A stretch of 64,000 bases of DNA from Flaviflexus massiliensis (GCF_001375495.1 NZ_LN831056.1:124001-188000); one strand, 5' to 3'. Shown: positions 35,720-44,794, numbered from the stretch's first letter. Notes: generated by a model from the letters alone, not told the origin. Translations and numbers: made by a program.

Positions 35720-36135
35720 GAGGCTCCAAAGTTGAAGTGGTCTAGATCGCTCACCAACTTACTGGAATTTGTCCGTAATCTCCCTTTGAGATCGAACCGA
35801 CAGCGATTGTGAGACTGCCCGCTCAAATGAATCTCGTGCTCACAGCTCTAGTAAGGAATAGAGAGAGATAGTCGACAGAGTGAAAGACCGGTGAGACAAA
35901 GAGAAACTGAGTGGTTGGCAGCCTATGCGCCCCAATGTTCGCAGGCTGGTCTCTACCTGAGAGTTATGAGCCCGCCATGGTCCGCCAAGGCCCGATGAGG
36001 CGGTGCTTGCCGGATGGTGACGGTGCTTGATGGTGACGGTGGGCTGGCTCTGCCCACCCGAGATGCGGAAATCTACCTGAGTAGCGGGAAGCACCTCGAA
36101 AACGGTCACCTAATCGGGAAGTAGTATCCGGTGGT
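35720..36135. other. Intergenic region: TetR terminator and exporter promoter
   Basis: No convincing gene in 416 bases. GGTGGGC (36038-36044) and GCCCACC (36052-36058) form a small hairpin that could end the TetR transcript. Just before it are two copies of GATGGTGACGGTG (36013-36025, 36029-36041). Bases ~35850-35915 are purine-rich on the plus strand. The exporter promoter should lie within ~100 bases of 35719 but no strong -10/-35 pair stands out. Confidence 0.4.
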
Positions 36136-36825
36136 TTAGGAGGGCTGGATTTCTTCGCCCTCATCCGGACGTCCGATCGGGCGCGGTTTGAGTTCGAGAT
36201 GGTGGAGTCCGTTCCACAGGAGATTGGCCGTGTGGGCGGCGACGTCGTCCTTGGACATGGGTGTGACGGGTTCGCCGCGCTCGGCCTGGTCCTTCTCCGA
36301 GAGCCACCACTGGCCGACCTGAGCGACCGCACCACCAAGCAGCTGGCCGTAGACGGGGGTGATGGAGGATTCGAATCCCTGACGGTTGAACACTTCGGCA
36401 AGCAGGATCGTCAGGTGTTCAGTCACCTCTCCAATCACGGGCGAGAACACTCCGGTTGATACGCCAAGGGGTGACTGGTGTGCGAGGAGGCGATAGCCGT
36501 CCGGGTTTGATTCCAGGTAGTCGAGCAGGGCGACAATCGAATGCTCGAGTGCTTTCCTGGGGGAGACGTGAGCGGGAAGAGATTCTGTCAGGGTGGACAT
36601 GAGCAAGTTGATCTCGCGGTCAACAATCACCTGGTAGAGACCTTCCTTACCACCAAAGTGTTCGTAGAGAACGGGCTTGGAGATCCCTGCCGCGAGAGTG
36701 ATCTCTTCGATCGAGGTCGCGTCGTAACCACGGTGCGCGAAACTAGCTCGAGCTATTTCGATGAGCTGCAGGCGGCGCTCGGAGCGGGACATGCGTACCT
36801 TACGGGGACTATTGGGCTCGGTCAT
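36136..36825 (-). CDS. TetR-family transcriptional regulator
   Basis: A 229-residue repressor-type regulator. The N-terminal helix-turn-helix is ARASFAHRGYDATSIEEITL followed by AAGISKPVLYEHFGGKEGLY, a textbook TetR DNA-binding domain. The C-terminal ligand domain contains VYGQLLGGAVAQVGQWWLSE and ends in a charged tail. The target is unknown; the ABC-2 exporter operon lies downstream on the same strand. Start is uncertain: ATG 36825 is chosen, with ATG 36792 (AAGG upstream) as the alternative; both leave the DNA-binding domain intact. Confidence 0.87.
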   Translation of the reverse strand: MTEPNSPRKVRMSRSERRLQLIEIARASFAHRGYDATSIEEITLAAGISKPVLYEHFGGKEGLYQVIVDREINLLMSTLTESLPAHVSPRKALEHSIVALLDYLESNPDGYRLLAHQSPLGVSTGVFSPVIGEVTEHLTILLAEVFNRQGFESSITPVYGQLLGGAVAQVGQWWLSEKDQAERGEPVTPMSKDDVAAHTANLLWNGLHHLELKPRPIGRPDEGEEIQPS

Positions 36826-36903
36826 GTGACCAGTATTCCATGAAAGAAGCACCTTCCACTTTGGCAAGGCCACTCAATTACTGGCAGACTAAAGGACGTG
36901 CGA

Positions 36904-36977
36904 TCCGCCCTGGTGTAATGGCAGCACAGAGGCCTTTGAAGCCTTTAGTTCAGGTTCGAATCCTGGGGGCGGAGCCA
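36904..36977 (+). tRNA. tRNA-Gln (anticodon TTG)
   Basis: Cloverleaf: acceptor TCCGCCC/GGGCGGA, anticodon stem GAGGC/GCCTT with loop CT-TTG-AA (anticodon 36936-36938), T arm TCAGG-TTCGAAT-CCTGG, discriminator G at 36974 and an encoded CCA (36975-36977). Confidence 0.95.
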
Positions 36978-37048
36978 CAAAACAACGGAATTTGCGCACG
37001 AAAGTGCCGATCCGACGTATGGTTGGGATCGTGATAAGAGAGTTGAAC

Positions 37049-38059
37049 GTGCCGAACAACCAACGCCCCACAGTGATCCTTTTGGCCGCGGGTGCGGGCA
37101 CACGCATGAAGTCAGAGACCCCGAAAGTCCTCCACGAAATCTGCGGACGCAGCCTTGTCGGACACGTCATCAACGCCGCCCAGCAACTCGAGCCCGCAAA
37201 CCTTGTTGCGGTTGTTCGGCACCAGCGTGAAAAAGTTGCCTCCCACATCGCCACCATCGCCCCCGAAGCAATCATTGCCGACCAGGATGACATCCCCGGC
37301 ACGGGTCGCGCGGTCTGGTGCGGCATGCAGGTGCTACCAGAAGATCTCACTGGCCCCGTTCTCGTTACGGCCGCGGATACACCCCTGCTCGATGGCGACA
37401 CTCTCCAGGCTCTGCTTGAAGCGCACGGCGACAATGCCGTGACAATCCTGACCACCTATGTCCCGGATCCGACCGGTTACGGCCGGATCGTTCGAGACGA
37501 CAAGGGCATCATTTCTTCCATCGTTGAGCACAAGGATGCGCTCCCCGAACAGCTCCTCATCGACGAAATCAACTCCTCCATTTATGTCTTCGACGCCGAG
37601 CTCCTCCGAGCCACCCTGGGCGGTCTCGATACGGATAACGCGCAGGGCGAAATGTACCTGACTGATGTCGTGGAAGCCGCCTACCGGCAGGGTTCCCCCA
37701 TTGGCTCGTACACGGCTGACCGGATGATTGTTGAGGGCGTGAACGATCAGGTTCAGCTCGCTAACCTTCGTCAAATCCTCAACCGTCGCACACTCGTTGC
37801 CGCGATGAGGTCCGGGGTCACCGTTGAAGACCCGGACAGCACGTGGGTTGATGTTCAGGTCACCTTTGAACCGGACTCGAGGATTCTGCCCGGCAGCTAC
37901 CTCACCGGCACCACATCAATCGCAACGGGCGCCCAGGTCGGCCCCCACGTGAGACTTCACAATGTCAGGGTCGAGAAGGATTCACGCGTTGCGTTCGCGG
38001 ACCTGTCAGATGCTTCCACCACAGCCAGTGCCAACGAAACGAAGGACGAACAAAAATGA
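37049..38059 (+). CDS. glmU: GlmU-type UDP-GlcNAc pyrophosphorylase lacking the acetyltransferase domain
   Basis: The product is 336 residues against ~450-495 for bifunctional GlmU. The N-terminal uridyltransferase domain is complete: LLAAGAGTRMKSETPKVLHE, DIPGTGRAVWCGMQ, VTAADTPLLDGDTL, PTGYGRIVRD, EINSSIYVFD and VEGVNDQVQLANL. The left-handed beta-helix begins (DSTWVDVQVTFEPDSRILPG, TGAQVGPHVRLHNVRV) but stops after about two coils and ends in a polar tail. The acetyl-CoA and GlcN-1-P binding residues of the missing part are absent, so acetylation of glucosamine-1-phosphate must be done by another protein. The stop overlaps prs (ATGA), and no frameshifted remnant follows. Start GTG 37049 has AAGAGAG upstream; the ATG at 37019 is the alternative. 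Confidence 0.88.
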   Translation: MPNNQRPTVILLAAGAGTRMKSETPKVLHEICGRSLVGHVINAAQQLEPANLVAVVRHQREKVASHIATIAPEAIIADQDDIPGTGRAVWCGMQVLPEDLTGPVLVTAADTPLLDGDTLQALLEAHGDNAVTILTTYVPDPTGYGRIVRDDKGIISSIVEHKDALPEQLLIDEINSSIYVFDAELLRATLGGLDTDNAQGEMYLTDVVEAAYRQGSPIGSYTADRMIVEGVNDQVQLANLRQILNRRTLVAAMRSGVTVEDPDSTWVDVQVTFEPDSRILPGSYLTGTTSIATGAQVGPHVRLHNVRVEKDSRVAFADLSDASTTASANETKDEQK

Positions 38060-39036
38060 GTGGCATCCACTCCACCGGAGCTAAGCACCTTGTCATTGCG
38101 AGCGGGCGCTCCCACCCCGCACTCGCGACGGAGGTCGCAGAGTCGCTCGACATCGATCTGCTTCCCTCGAGCGCATACGACTTCGCAAACGGCGAGATTT
38201 ACGTCCGTTTTGACGAATCCGTGCGCGGTGCGGATGCCTTTGTGATCCAAACCCACACCCCTCCGGTCAACAAGTGGCTCGTGGAGGCGCTCATCATGAT
38301 CGATGCGCTCAAGCGTGCCTCCGCCAAGCGCATCACCGTTGTCGCCCCCTTCTACCCGTACGCCCGTCAAGACAAGAAGCACCGCGGTCGCGAGCCGATC
38401 TCGGCCCGCCTCGTTGCCGACCTGTACAAGACCGCGGGAGCGGACAGGATCATGAGTGTCGACCTGCACGCAGCCCAGGCGCAAGGCTTCTTCGACGGCC
38501 CCGTCGACCACCTGTGGGCGATGCCCACCCTCGTCGAATACGTGCGCACCCGCATTGATCCCAAGAAGACCACGGTCGTGTCACCCGATGCTGGCCGCAT
38601 CAGGGTCGCCGAGCAGTGGGCTGATCGCCTCGGCGGCACCCCGCTCGCCTTCGTACACAAGACCCGCGACATTTCCCGCCCCAACCTGGCGGTCGCTAAC
38701 CGCGTTGTGGGTGACGTTGAGGGCCGTTCCTGCGTGCTCGTTGACGACCTCATCGACACCGGCGGCACCATCTGTGAAGCGGTCCGGGTTCTCCTGGAGG
38801 CCGGAGCTGCCGACGTCATCGTTGCCGCCACCCACGGTGTTCTCTCCGATCCTGCGGTCAAGCGTCTGTCGGAGTCTGGTGCCCGCGAAGTCATCGTAAC
38901 CGACACTGTCCCGATCGAACGCGAGAAGCGTTTCAAGGAGCTCACGGTCCTCCCGATTGCACCGGTCCTGGCCCGTGCAATCCGTGAGGTCTTCGACGAT
39001 GGCTCCGTGACCAGCCTCTTCGATGGTGCACACTGA
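38056..39036 (+). CDS. prs: Ribose-phosphate pyrophosphokinase
   Basis: PRPP synthetase (326 residues) makes phosphoribosyl pyrophosphate from ribose-5-phosphate and ATP for nucleotide, His and Trp synthesis; in actinobacteria PRPP also feeds decaprenyl-phosphoarabinose. Class I signatures: FANGEIYVRFDESVRG, PFYPYARQDKKHRGREPISA (catalytic flexible loop), MSVDLHAAQAQGFF and the PRPP loop VLVDDLIDTGGTI. It is translationally coupled to glmU by a 4-base overlap, as in many Gram-positives. Confidence 0.97.
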   Translation: MSGIHSTGAKHLVIASGRSHPALATEVAESLDIDLLPSSAYDFANGEIYVRFDESVRGADAFVIQTHTPPVNKWLVEALIMIDALKRASAKRITVVAPFYPYARQDKKHRGREPISARLVADLYKTAGADRIMSVDLHAAQAQGFFDGPVDHLWAMPTLVEYVRTRIDPKKTTVVSPDAGRIRVAEQWADRLGGTPLAFVHKTRDISRPNLAVANRVVGDVEGRSCVLVDDLIDTGGTICEAVRVLLEAGAADVIVAATHGVLSDPAVKRLSESGAREVIVTDTVPIEREKRFKELTVLPIAPVLARAIREVFDDGSVTSLFDGAH

Positions 39037-39052
39037 CCAGAATGAAATAGTT

Positions 39053-39091
39053 TGATGGGCTCAGATCTCCTCGTGAGGTCCGAGCCCATCA
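39053..39091 (+). terminator. Intrinsic terminator after prs
   Basis: 10-bp arms TGATGGGCTC (39053-39062) and GAGCCCATCA (39082-39091), followed by CCTTTTG. Confidence 0.8.
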
Positions 39092-39239
39092 CCTTTTGCT
39101 CGTATTTTGCTCGTGCGTGATGGGGGCCATAAGTCTCGATCTTTCGCAGTGTTAGCCGGGTGCGCTACCATATTGTGGTTGCCTCGGCGAGGGAGGCGGT
39201 TGATCCGCACTCCGTTATCGACGCGGTCCAGGTGTCATC

Positions 39240-39281
39240 CGGCACGTGGCTTTCGAGGCTGATGCACGCCTCGGCGTGCCG
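39240..39281 (+). ncRNA. Stem-loop in the rplY mRNA leader
   Basis: Outer arms CGGCACG (39240-39246) and CGTGCCG (39275-39281) enclose an inner pair CGAGG (39254-39258)/CCTCG (39269-39273). The structure ends 5 bases before the AAGGAGA ribosome-binding site of rplY. Ribosomal protein genes often carry autoregulatory leader structures that mimic the rRNA site; whether this one binds L25 is inference. Confidence 0.45.
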
Positions 39282-39297
39282 AACGTAAGGAGACATC

Positions 39298-39939
39298 TTG
39301 GTAGATTCAGTTAAGCTGACAAGCGAAACCCGTGAGGACTTCGGTAAGGGCGCTGCCCGCCGCCTCCGCCGCGAAGGCAAGGTTCCCGCAGTTGTTTACG
39401 GCCACGGTGGCGAAACCGCTCACCTGGCTCTTAACGCACACGAAACGTTCCTCGCTGTTCGTTACAACGCTAACGCTCTCGTCACCGTCAAGGTTGATGG
39501 CAAGTCCCAGCTCGCTCTCGTAAGGGACATTCAGCGCCACCCCATGACCTGGGACATCGAGCACATCGACCTCATTGGCGTCCGCAAGGGTGAAAAGGTT
39601 GAGGTTACTATCCCCGTCACGGTTATCGGCGAGCCCGCTCCCGGTACGGTTGTCACCACCGATGTCCTCCAGCTCGTCGTCCAGGCTGACGCTACTGCGA
39701 TCCCCGAGACTATCGAGATCGATGTTGAGGGCAAGGAAGAGGGCACCCAGATTCGCGTTGGCGACATCGTGTTCCCCGAGTCCGTCACCACCGAGATGGA
39801 TCCCGAAGACCTCGTTGTCTCGGTCAACGTCCCGCAGGTCGACACCTCGATCGAAGAGGCTGACGCTGCCCTTGCTGCCGAGCAGTCCGCTGAGGGTGAA
39901 GCCGAGGGTGAAGAGAAGTCCGAAGAGGATTCCGAATAA
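39298..39939 (+). CDS. rplY: 50S ribosomal protein L25/general stress protein Ctc
   Basis: A 5S rRNA-binding ribosomal protein of the long Ctc type (213 residues). The N-terminal L25 domain includes TREDFGKGAARRLRREGKVP and VYGHGGE. The C-terminal TL5/Ctc beta domain follows (VEVTIPVTVIGEPAPGTVVT), ending in a very acidic Glu/Ala tail typical of actinobacteria. The start codon is TTG at 39298 with AAGGAGA 4 bases upstream; there is no better ATG or GTG. Codon use is highly biased, as expected for an abundant protein. A structured leader precedes it. Confidence 0.95.
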   Translation: MVDSVKLTSETREDFGKGAARRLRREGKVPAVVYGHGGETAHLALNAHETFLAVRYNANALVTVKVDGKSQLALVRDIQRHPMTWDIEHIDLIGVRKGEKVEVTIPVTVIGEPAPGTVVTTDVLQLVVQADATAIPETIEIDVEGKEEGTQIRVGDIVFPESVTTEMDPEDLVVSVNVPQVDTSIEEADAALAAEQSAEGEAEGEEKSEEDSE

Positions 39940-39950
39940 TTAAGTGAGAT

Positions 39951-39976
39951 AGCGCCCGGGTTCCGACCCGGGCGCT
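39951..39976 (+). terminator. 11-bp stem-loop between rplY and pth
   Basis: AGCGCCCGGGT (39951-39961) and ACCCGGGCGCT (39966-39976) with a TCCG loop, 11 bases after the rplY stop and 19 before the pth start. There is no long T tract; it may attenuate more than fully terminate. Confidence 0.7.
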
Positions 39977-39994
39977 CCTCATGGGAGCAGGTGC

Positions 39995-40573
39995 ATGAAA
40001 GCGATCGTTGGACTCGGAAACCCGGGACCGAAGTATGCGAATACTCGTCACAACGTCGGTCACATGGTGATCGACGAACTCGTGTCGCGCTCGCAAGGGA
40101 CCCTTGCTGCCCACCGCTCCCGAAACTACATCATGACCGGCAGGCTCATGACTGCCCCCATCGGCGAAGGGAACTTTGTTCTCGCCGTCTGTGATAGCTA
40201 CATGAACGTGTCGGGTGGTCCCGTCAAGGGACTGCTCCAATACTTCAAAATCGAACCCCACGACCTGCTTGTCATCCACGACGATCTCGACATTCCCGAG
40301 CACGTCCTGCGGTTGAAAGACGGGGGTGGAGAAGGCGGCCATAACGGTCTCAAGTCGATTTCCTCCGCACTAGGAAGTAAGAACTATGAGCGACTGCGGG
40401 TGGGAGTTGGGCGGCCGCCCGGAAACCAGGATGCTGCCGACTATGTGCTCAGCCCCATCACCGGAACGGCACGAACCGAATACGCGGTGACAGTGTCAAA
40501 GGCAGCAGATGTCGTGGAGAGTATCCTCTCACGAGGGTTTGTTGCCACCCAGGCTGACTTACACTCAAACTAA
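39995..40573 (+). CDS. pth: Peptidyl-tRNA hydrolase
   Basis: A 192-residue esterase recycling peptidyl-tRNAs released from stalled ribosomes. Family motifs: VGLGNPGPKYANTRHNVGHM with catalytic His in RHNVGH, the Asn-containing SYMNVSGGPVKGLL, VIHDDLDIP, and GGGEGGHNGLKSI. It overlaps the mfd start by one base (TAATG), a translationally coupled pair conserved in actinobacteria. Confidence 0.96.
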   Translation: MKAIVGLGNPGPKYANTRHNVGHMVIDELVSRSQGTLAAHRSRNYIMTGRLMTAPIGEGNFVLAVCDSYMNVSGGPVKGLLQYFKIEPHDLLVIHDDLDIPEHVLRLKDGGGEGGHNGLKSISSALGSKNYERLRVGVGRPPGNQDAADYVLSPITGTARTEYAVTVSKAADVVESILSRGFVATQADLHSN

Positions 40574-43500
40574 TGGACTTTCAGAACATCATTCACAGGC
40601 TCCGTCAAGATCAGACCTTGGCGGGGCTTCCCCTTTCACGACAGCGACGACTCGACGTTGGCATGCCGCTCGGGCTCGTTCCCGGTGCGCTTGCACTCTT
40701 GGCAACCGAAGGTGATCGCCCAACCGTTGTCGTGACACCAACGGGACGGGATGGTGAGGAGCTCGTCGGTGCACTGGCGCCCTACCTGCCCCGCGACGAA
40801 GTTGAATTCTTCCCCTCGTGGGAGACCCTGCCGCACGAGCGGCTCTCCCCGCGGGCGGATACCGTCGCGAAGCGCCTCTCTGTCCTCCGCAGGCTCGCCC
40901 ACCCCGAAGAGTTCGGGAAACTCTCCGTTCTCGTTGTGCCGATCCGGGCTCTCCTCCAGCCGATCGTCAAGGGCCTGGGGGAGATGGTGCCGGTCCGCGT
41001 ACGCACGGGTGACGAGATTCCCCTTGAGGATTTGGCCCAGGGGCTGGTTGATGCGGCCTACGTGCGGGTGGACATGGTGGAAGCGCGCGGACAATTTGCG
41101 ATCCGCGGTGGCATCCTCGACGTTTTCCCACCCACCGAATCCCACCCGCTCCGTATCGAATTCTTTGGCGACGAAGTGGATGAAATCAGGTCCTTCGCGG
41201 TGGCCGATCAGCGCAGTCTCGAGAGCGTTGACGAAATGTACGCGCCGCCCTGCCGGGAAATTCTGCTGAACGACGAGGTCCGCGAACGCGCCAGGAAGGC
41301 ATCGGACAGTCTTCCCGGTGCTCGGGACATGCTGGAAAAGATCGCGCAGGGGATCCCGGTTGAAGGGATGGAATCCCTCGCCCCGGTGCTGACTGGCGGC
41401 ATGCAGCCCCTCTACGAGCTCGTCGATCCGGCCTCCCGGTTTGTTGTGGTGGAACCGGAGCGCGTCTACTCCCGCAGCGCAGATCTCGTGGCAACGACGG
41501 ATGAATTCTTGGCGGCAGCCTGGTCATCGGCCGCCGCAGGTGGCGATGTGCCCCTGACCGTATCTGAAGCTTCGTTCCTGGAACTCGCTGATGTGGAAAA
41601 GGATGTCCGGCAGGCAGGGATGGCCTGGTGGACATTCGGTGGCTTCACCGGCGATGGTGAACTGGATGATTCGAAGCTGACGGTTGATGCTCGTGAGCCG
41701 GGAACATTCCACGGCGACGTTGATGGTGCCCTGAAAGAAATGGGCATGCTTGCAGCCCAGGGCTGGTGGCCGATCATCGTCGTCGAAGGTGGTGGCCTCG
41801 GCCGGCGTATTGCCTCCGAACTCGGTGAGCTCGGCGTGCCCGCAGAATTCGTCACCGAGCTTGGGTCCCCCATGGAGGGGACGGTCACGATCACGGCAGC
41901 GCCGATCCGGACCGGTTTCCTCATGCCCGGGGTGAAGCTCGCTGTTCTCGCGGCCTCCGACATGACCGGCAAGGGCGGTTCGTCCACGAAGGACATGCGC
42001 AAGCTCCCTTCCCGTAGGCGAGCAGGCATCGATCCCCTGCAACTCAAGCCCGGGGACTACATCGTTCACGACCACCACGGCGTCGGCAAGTTCCTGCGCA
42101 TGGATTCGCGCGACATTGACGGTACTGACGGTGCTCGACGCGAGTACCTGGTTGTCGAGTACGCTCCTTCGAAGAGGGGCATGCCCGGCGACCAGCTGTG
42201 GATCCCCACCGATTCCCTCGACCTTGTGTCCCGTTACTCGGGTTCCGAGGCCCCGTCGGTGTCGAAGATGGGTGGCTCGGACTGGGCGAAAACCAAGGCC
42301 AAGGCCAGGAAGGCAACCGAGGCGATCGCGGGGGAGCTCGTGCGCCTCTATGCTACCCGTAAGGCCACTAAGGGATTCCAGTTCTCTCCCGATACTCCCT
42401 GGCAGCGGGAACTTGAAGATGCTTTCGCGTACGTGGAGACCCCCGACCAGCTTGCGACGATCGAGGAAGTGAAGAAGGACATGGAGTCGGAGACTCCCAT
42501 GGACCGTCTCATTTCCGGTGACGTCGGATACGGCAAGACCGAGATCGCGATCAGGGCAGCCTTCAAGGCCGTGCAGGACTCCAAGCAGGTTGCTGTCCTC
42601 GTTCCCACCACCCTTCTTGTTTCCCAGCACCTCGAAACCTTCGAGGAACGGTATGCGGGGTTCCCGGTGACCGTTGCAGGGCTTTCTCGCTTCCAGTCCG
42701 AAGAGGATTCGGAACGCGTGAAGAAGGGAATCAAGGACGGAACGATCGACGTGGTTGTCGGTACGCACCGCCTGCTGACCGGTTCGATCGGATTCAAGGA
42801 CCTGGGCCTGGTCATCATCGATGAGGAACAGCGTTTCGGTGTCGAGCACAAGGAAACTCTCACCCAGCTGCGAGCCAACGTGGACGTGCTGTCCATGTCC
42901 GCAACCCCGATCCCGAGGACGTTGGAGATGGCGGTGACGGGCATTCGTGAAATGTCGACCCTCGCCACCCCGCCCGAAGAACGCCACCCCATCCTCACCT
43001 ACGTGGGTGTTTCGGAAGACAAACAGATCACGGCAGCAATCAGGCGGGAGCTGTTGCGCGATGGTCAGGTCTTCTACGTCCACAACCGCGTCCAGTCCAT
43101 CCGTGCCCAGGCCACCAAGATCCAGGAGCTTGTCCCCGAGGCAAAGATCGGTGTCGCGCACGGCAAGATGAGTGAGAAGCAGTTGGAGACCGTGATCCAG
43201 CAGTTCTGGGATCGCGAAATCGACGTGCTTGTCTGTACGACAATCATCGAGACGGGTCTCGACATCTCCAACGCCAACACCCTCATCGTCGACCACGCTG
43301 AAAAGCTTGGCCTCTCCCAATTGCACCAGTTGCGGGGCAGGGTCGGAAGGGGCCGCGAACGGGCCTACGCCTACTTCCTGTACCCGGCCGATACGACCAT
43401 GACCGAGACCGCACTGGAGCGCCTGCGTACCATTGCCTCCCACACGTCGCTCGGCTCCGGCATTCAGGTCGCCATGAAAGACCTCGAGATCAGGGGCGCC

Positions 43501-44148
43501 GGCAACATGCTCGGCGGCGAACAGTCCGGGCACATTGCCGGAGTTGGATTCGACCTGTACGTGCGCATGATCTCCGAACAGGTGGAGAACATGCAGGCGA
43601 TGCTGACCGGTGGCAAGGTGGAAGAGCCTGCCCCTAAACCCATCCGTATCGACCTGCCCATCGAGGCCACCGTTCCAGAGAACTACGTCCCGCAAGAAAG
43701 CCTCCGCCTCGATATTTACTCCAAGGTTGCGGGAGCGACCGGGGACGAGGAACGCGACCAGATCCGGGACGAGCTCATCGACCGCTACGGCCCGATCCCA
43801 CCTGCCGTGAACCGCATGTTCCTGCTGTCGGAGATGCGAGAGAAGCTCCGCCAGGCACAGCTCGAAGAGGCCGTTATTCAGGGCGAATACGTGCGTTTTT
43901 ACCCGGTGGACCTGCCAGATTCGAGGCAGGCACGGCTTAGGCGACTGCATCCGCGCACCGTCCTCAAACCCGGCGTGCGTTCCGCTCTCATCCCGCTCCC
44001 CACCAGGCCCCAGGCGCGCCTTGGTGCAAGCCCGGAACCGGTCATGAACGAGGACTTTGTTGAATGGCTGGACGACCTGCTGCGAGCCGTATTCTTGCCG
44101 GACTCGGAGGGCCGGGGTGGGAACAACCCGGATGGGCTGAATCGGTAA
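40573..44148 (+). CDS. mfd: Transcription-repair coupling factor
   Basis: Mfd (1191 residues) removes RNA polymerase stalled at lesions and recruits UvrA. In order: UvrB-like domain 1 (residues ~1-340), the polymerase-interacting CarD-like domain near KPGDYIVHDHHGVGKFL (~490-570), the translocase motor with Walker A SGDVGYGKTEIAIRAA, DEEQ box VIIDEEQRFGVEHKE, SATPIPRTL, RecG-like TRG motif region QLHQLRGRVGRGRERAYAYF, and the C-terminal UvrA-mimic TRCF domain. Length and order match full-size Mfd. Start ATG 40573 overlaps the pth stop. The 808-residue open frame on the other strand is a shadow of biased codons. Confidence 0.97.
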   Translation: MDFQNIIHRLRQDQTLAGLPLSRQRRLDVGMPLGLVPGALALLATEGDRPTVVVTPTGRDGEELVGALAPYLPRDEVEFFPSWETLPHERLSPRADTVAKRLSVLRRLAHPEEFGKLSVLVVPIRALLQPIVKGLGEMVPVRVRTGDEIPLEDLAQGLVDAAYVRVDMVEARGQFAIRGGILDVFPPTESHPLRIEFFGDEVDEIRSFAVADQRSLESVDEMYAPPCREILLNDEVRERARKASDSLPGARDMLEKIAQGIPVEGMESLAPVLTGGMQPLYELVDPASRFVVVEPERVYSRSADLVATTDEFLAAAWSSAAAGGDVPLTVSEASFLELADVEKDVRQAGMAWWTFGGFTGDGELDDSKLTVDAREPGTFHGDVDGALKEMGMLAAQGWWPIIVVEGGGLGRRIASELGELGVPAEFVTELGSPMEGTVTITAAPIRTGFLMPGVKLAVLAASDMTGKGGSSTKDMRKLPSRRRAGIDPLQLKPGDYIVHDHHGVGKFLRMDSRDIDGTDGARREYLVVEYAPSKRGMPGDQLWIPTDSLDLVSRYSGSEAPSVSKMGGSDWAKTKAKARKATEAIAGELVRLYATRKATKGFQFSPDTPWQRELEDAFAYVETPDQLATIEEVKKDMESETPMDRLISGDVGYGKTEIAIRAAFKAVQDSKQVAVLVPTTLLVSQHLETFEERYAGFPVTVAGLSRFQSEEDSERVKKGIKDGTIDVVVGTHRLLTGSIGFKDLGLVIIDEEQRFGVEHKETLTQLRANVDVLSMSATPIPRTLEMAVTGIREMSTLATPPEERHPILTYVGVSEDKQITAAIRRELLRDGQVFYVHNRVQSIRAQATKIQELVPEAKIGVAHGKMSEKQLETVIQQFWDREIDVLVCTTIIETGLDISNANTLIVDHAEKLGLSQLHQLRGRVGRGRERAYAYFLYPADTTMTETALERLRTIASHTSLGSGIQVAMKDLEIRGAGNMLGGEQSGHIAGVGFDLYVRMISEQVENMQAMLTGGKVEEPAPKPIRIDLPIEATVPENYVPQESLRLDIYSKVAGATGDEERDQIRDELIDRYGPIPPAVNRMFLLSEMREKLRQAQLEEAVIQGEYVRFYPVDLPDSRQARLRRLHPRTVLKPGVRSALIPLPTRPQARLGASPEPVMNEDFVEWLDDLLRAVFLPDSEGRGGNNPDGLNR

Positions 44149-44198
44149 ATGTCTGGCAATCGAACTATGATGGCCTTGAGTAAAACCCTGGAGGAAAA

Positions 44199-44726
44199 GT
44201 GAAGAAGCTTATTGCACTCGCCGGTGCCGGAATGTTGCTGGCAGCCTGCTCGACCGACCCCTCATCCGCGGCCGTTGTCGCAGGCGACAACATCACGATT
44301 GATGAGCTTGCACAGGTACAGGAAGACTTCCGTGCCGAAGGTCTGGACACCGATGCTGGTGCTGTTCTTTCCCTTCTTATCCAGGCGGAGCTTGCTGAAG
44401 AGTCCATGGCCGACATGGGTATTGAGATCAGTGAGGAAATGCAGGACGTGACCATCGCCCAGCTCAGCCTCAACGAGAATGTGGACTACGAGGGCCGCAC
44501 GGAGACCCTCATCAACTACTTCGCTCTCTCCCTTATGCTCGACACTGAGCAGATCAGCCAGGATGAGGCGATGGCGCTCGTTAGCAACCTTAGCCAGGCG
44601 GCCGCCGAAACCAACGTTGACGTGAATCCCCGCTTCGGTGAATGGGACGGAGCTCAGCTCTCCCTCGTTCAACCCACCCGCGACTACCTCATTCAGGTCA
44701 CGCAAGAAGATGCCCTCGGTTTATAG
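44199..44726 (+). CDS. Lipoprotein, SurA/PrsA N-domain-like
   Basis: A 175-residue exported lipoprotein. The signal peptide ends in the lipobox LLAACS, with acylated Cys at about position 17. The rest is helical and acidic, with the pattern GDNITIDELAQVQEDF...LLIQAELAEESMADMGIEIS of the SurA N-terminal-like domain. There is no PPIase domain. An exported SurA-N-like lipoprotein directly after mfd is also seen in other actinobacteria, so it may help fold or hold extracytoplasmic proteins. GTG 44199 has GGAGG upstream. A hairpin terminator follows. Confidence 0.82.
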   Translation: MKKLIALAGAGMLLAACSTDPSSAAVVAGDNITIDELAQVQEDFRAEGLDTDAGAVLSLLIQAELAEESMADMGIEISEEMQDVTIAQLSLNENVDYEGRTETLINYFALSLMLDTEQISQDEAMALVSNLSQAAAETNVDVNPRFGEWDGAQLSLVQPTRDYLIQVTQEDALGL

Positions 44727-44758
44727 GGAACTTGTACAGAATCCTTGATGGATTGATG

Positions 44759-44794
44759 GCGCTGTCCCGGCGGCTTTTGTCGCCAGGACAGCGC
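44759..44794 (+). terminator. Intrinsic terminator after the mfd operon
   Basis: GCGCTGTCC (44759-44767) pairs with GGACAGCGC (44786-44794), with an inner GGCG/CGCC pair and a T-rich loop. The next ~340 bases to the eno promoter contain no gene I can support. Confidence 0.75.

Noticed and set aside
35840-36109. 89-codon minus-strand frame between the exporter and TetR genes
   Set aside because: Low-complexity Ser/Thr-rich product without a ribosome-binding site or homology.
41524-43950. 808-codon open frame on the minus strand over mfd
   Set aside because: Antisense shadow of a strongly codon-biased gene; no domains or ribosome-binding site.
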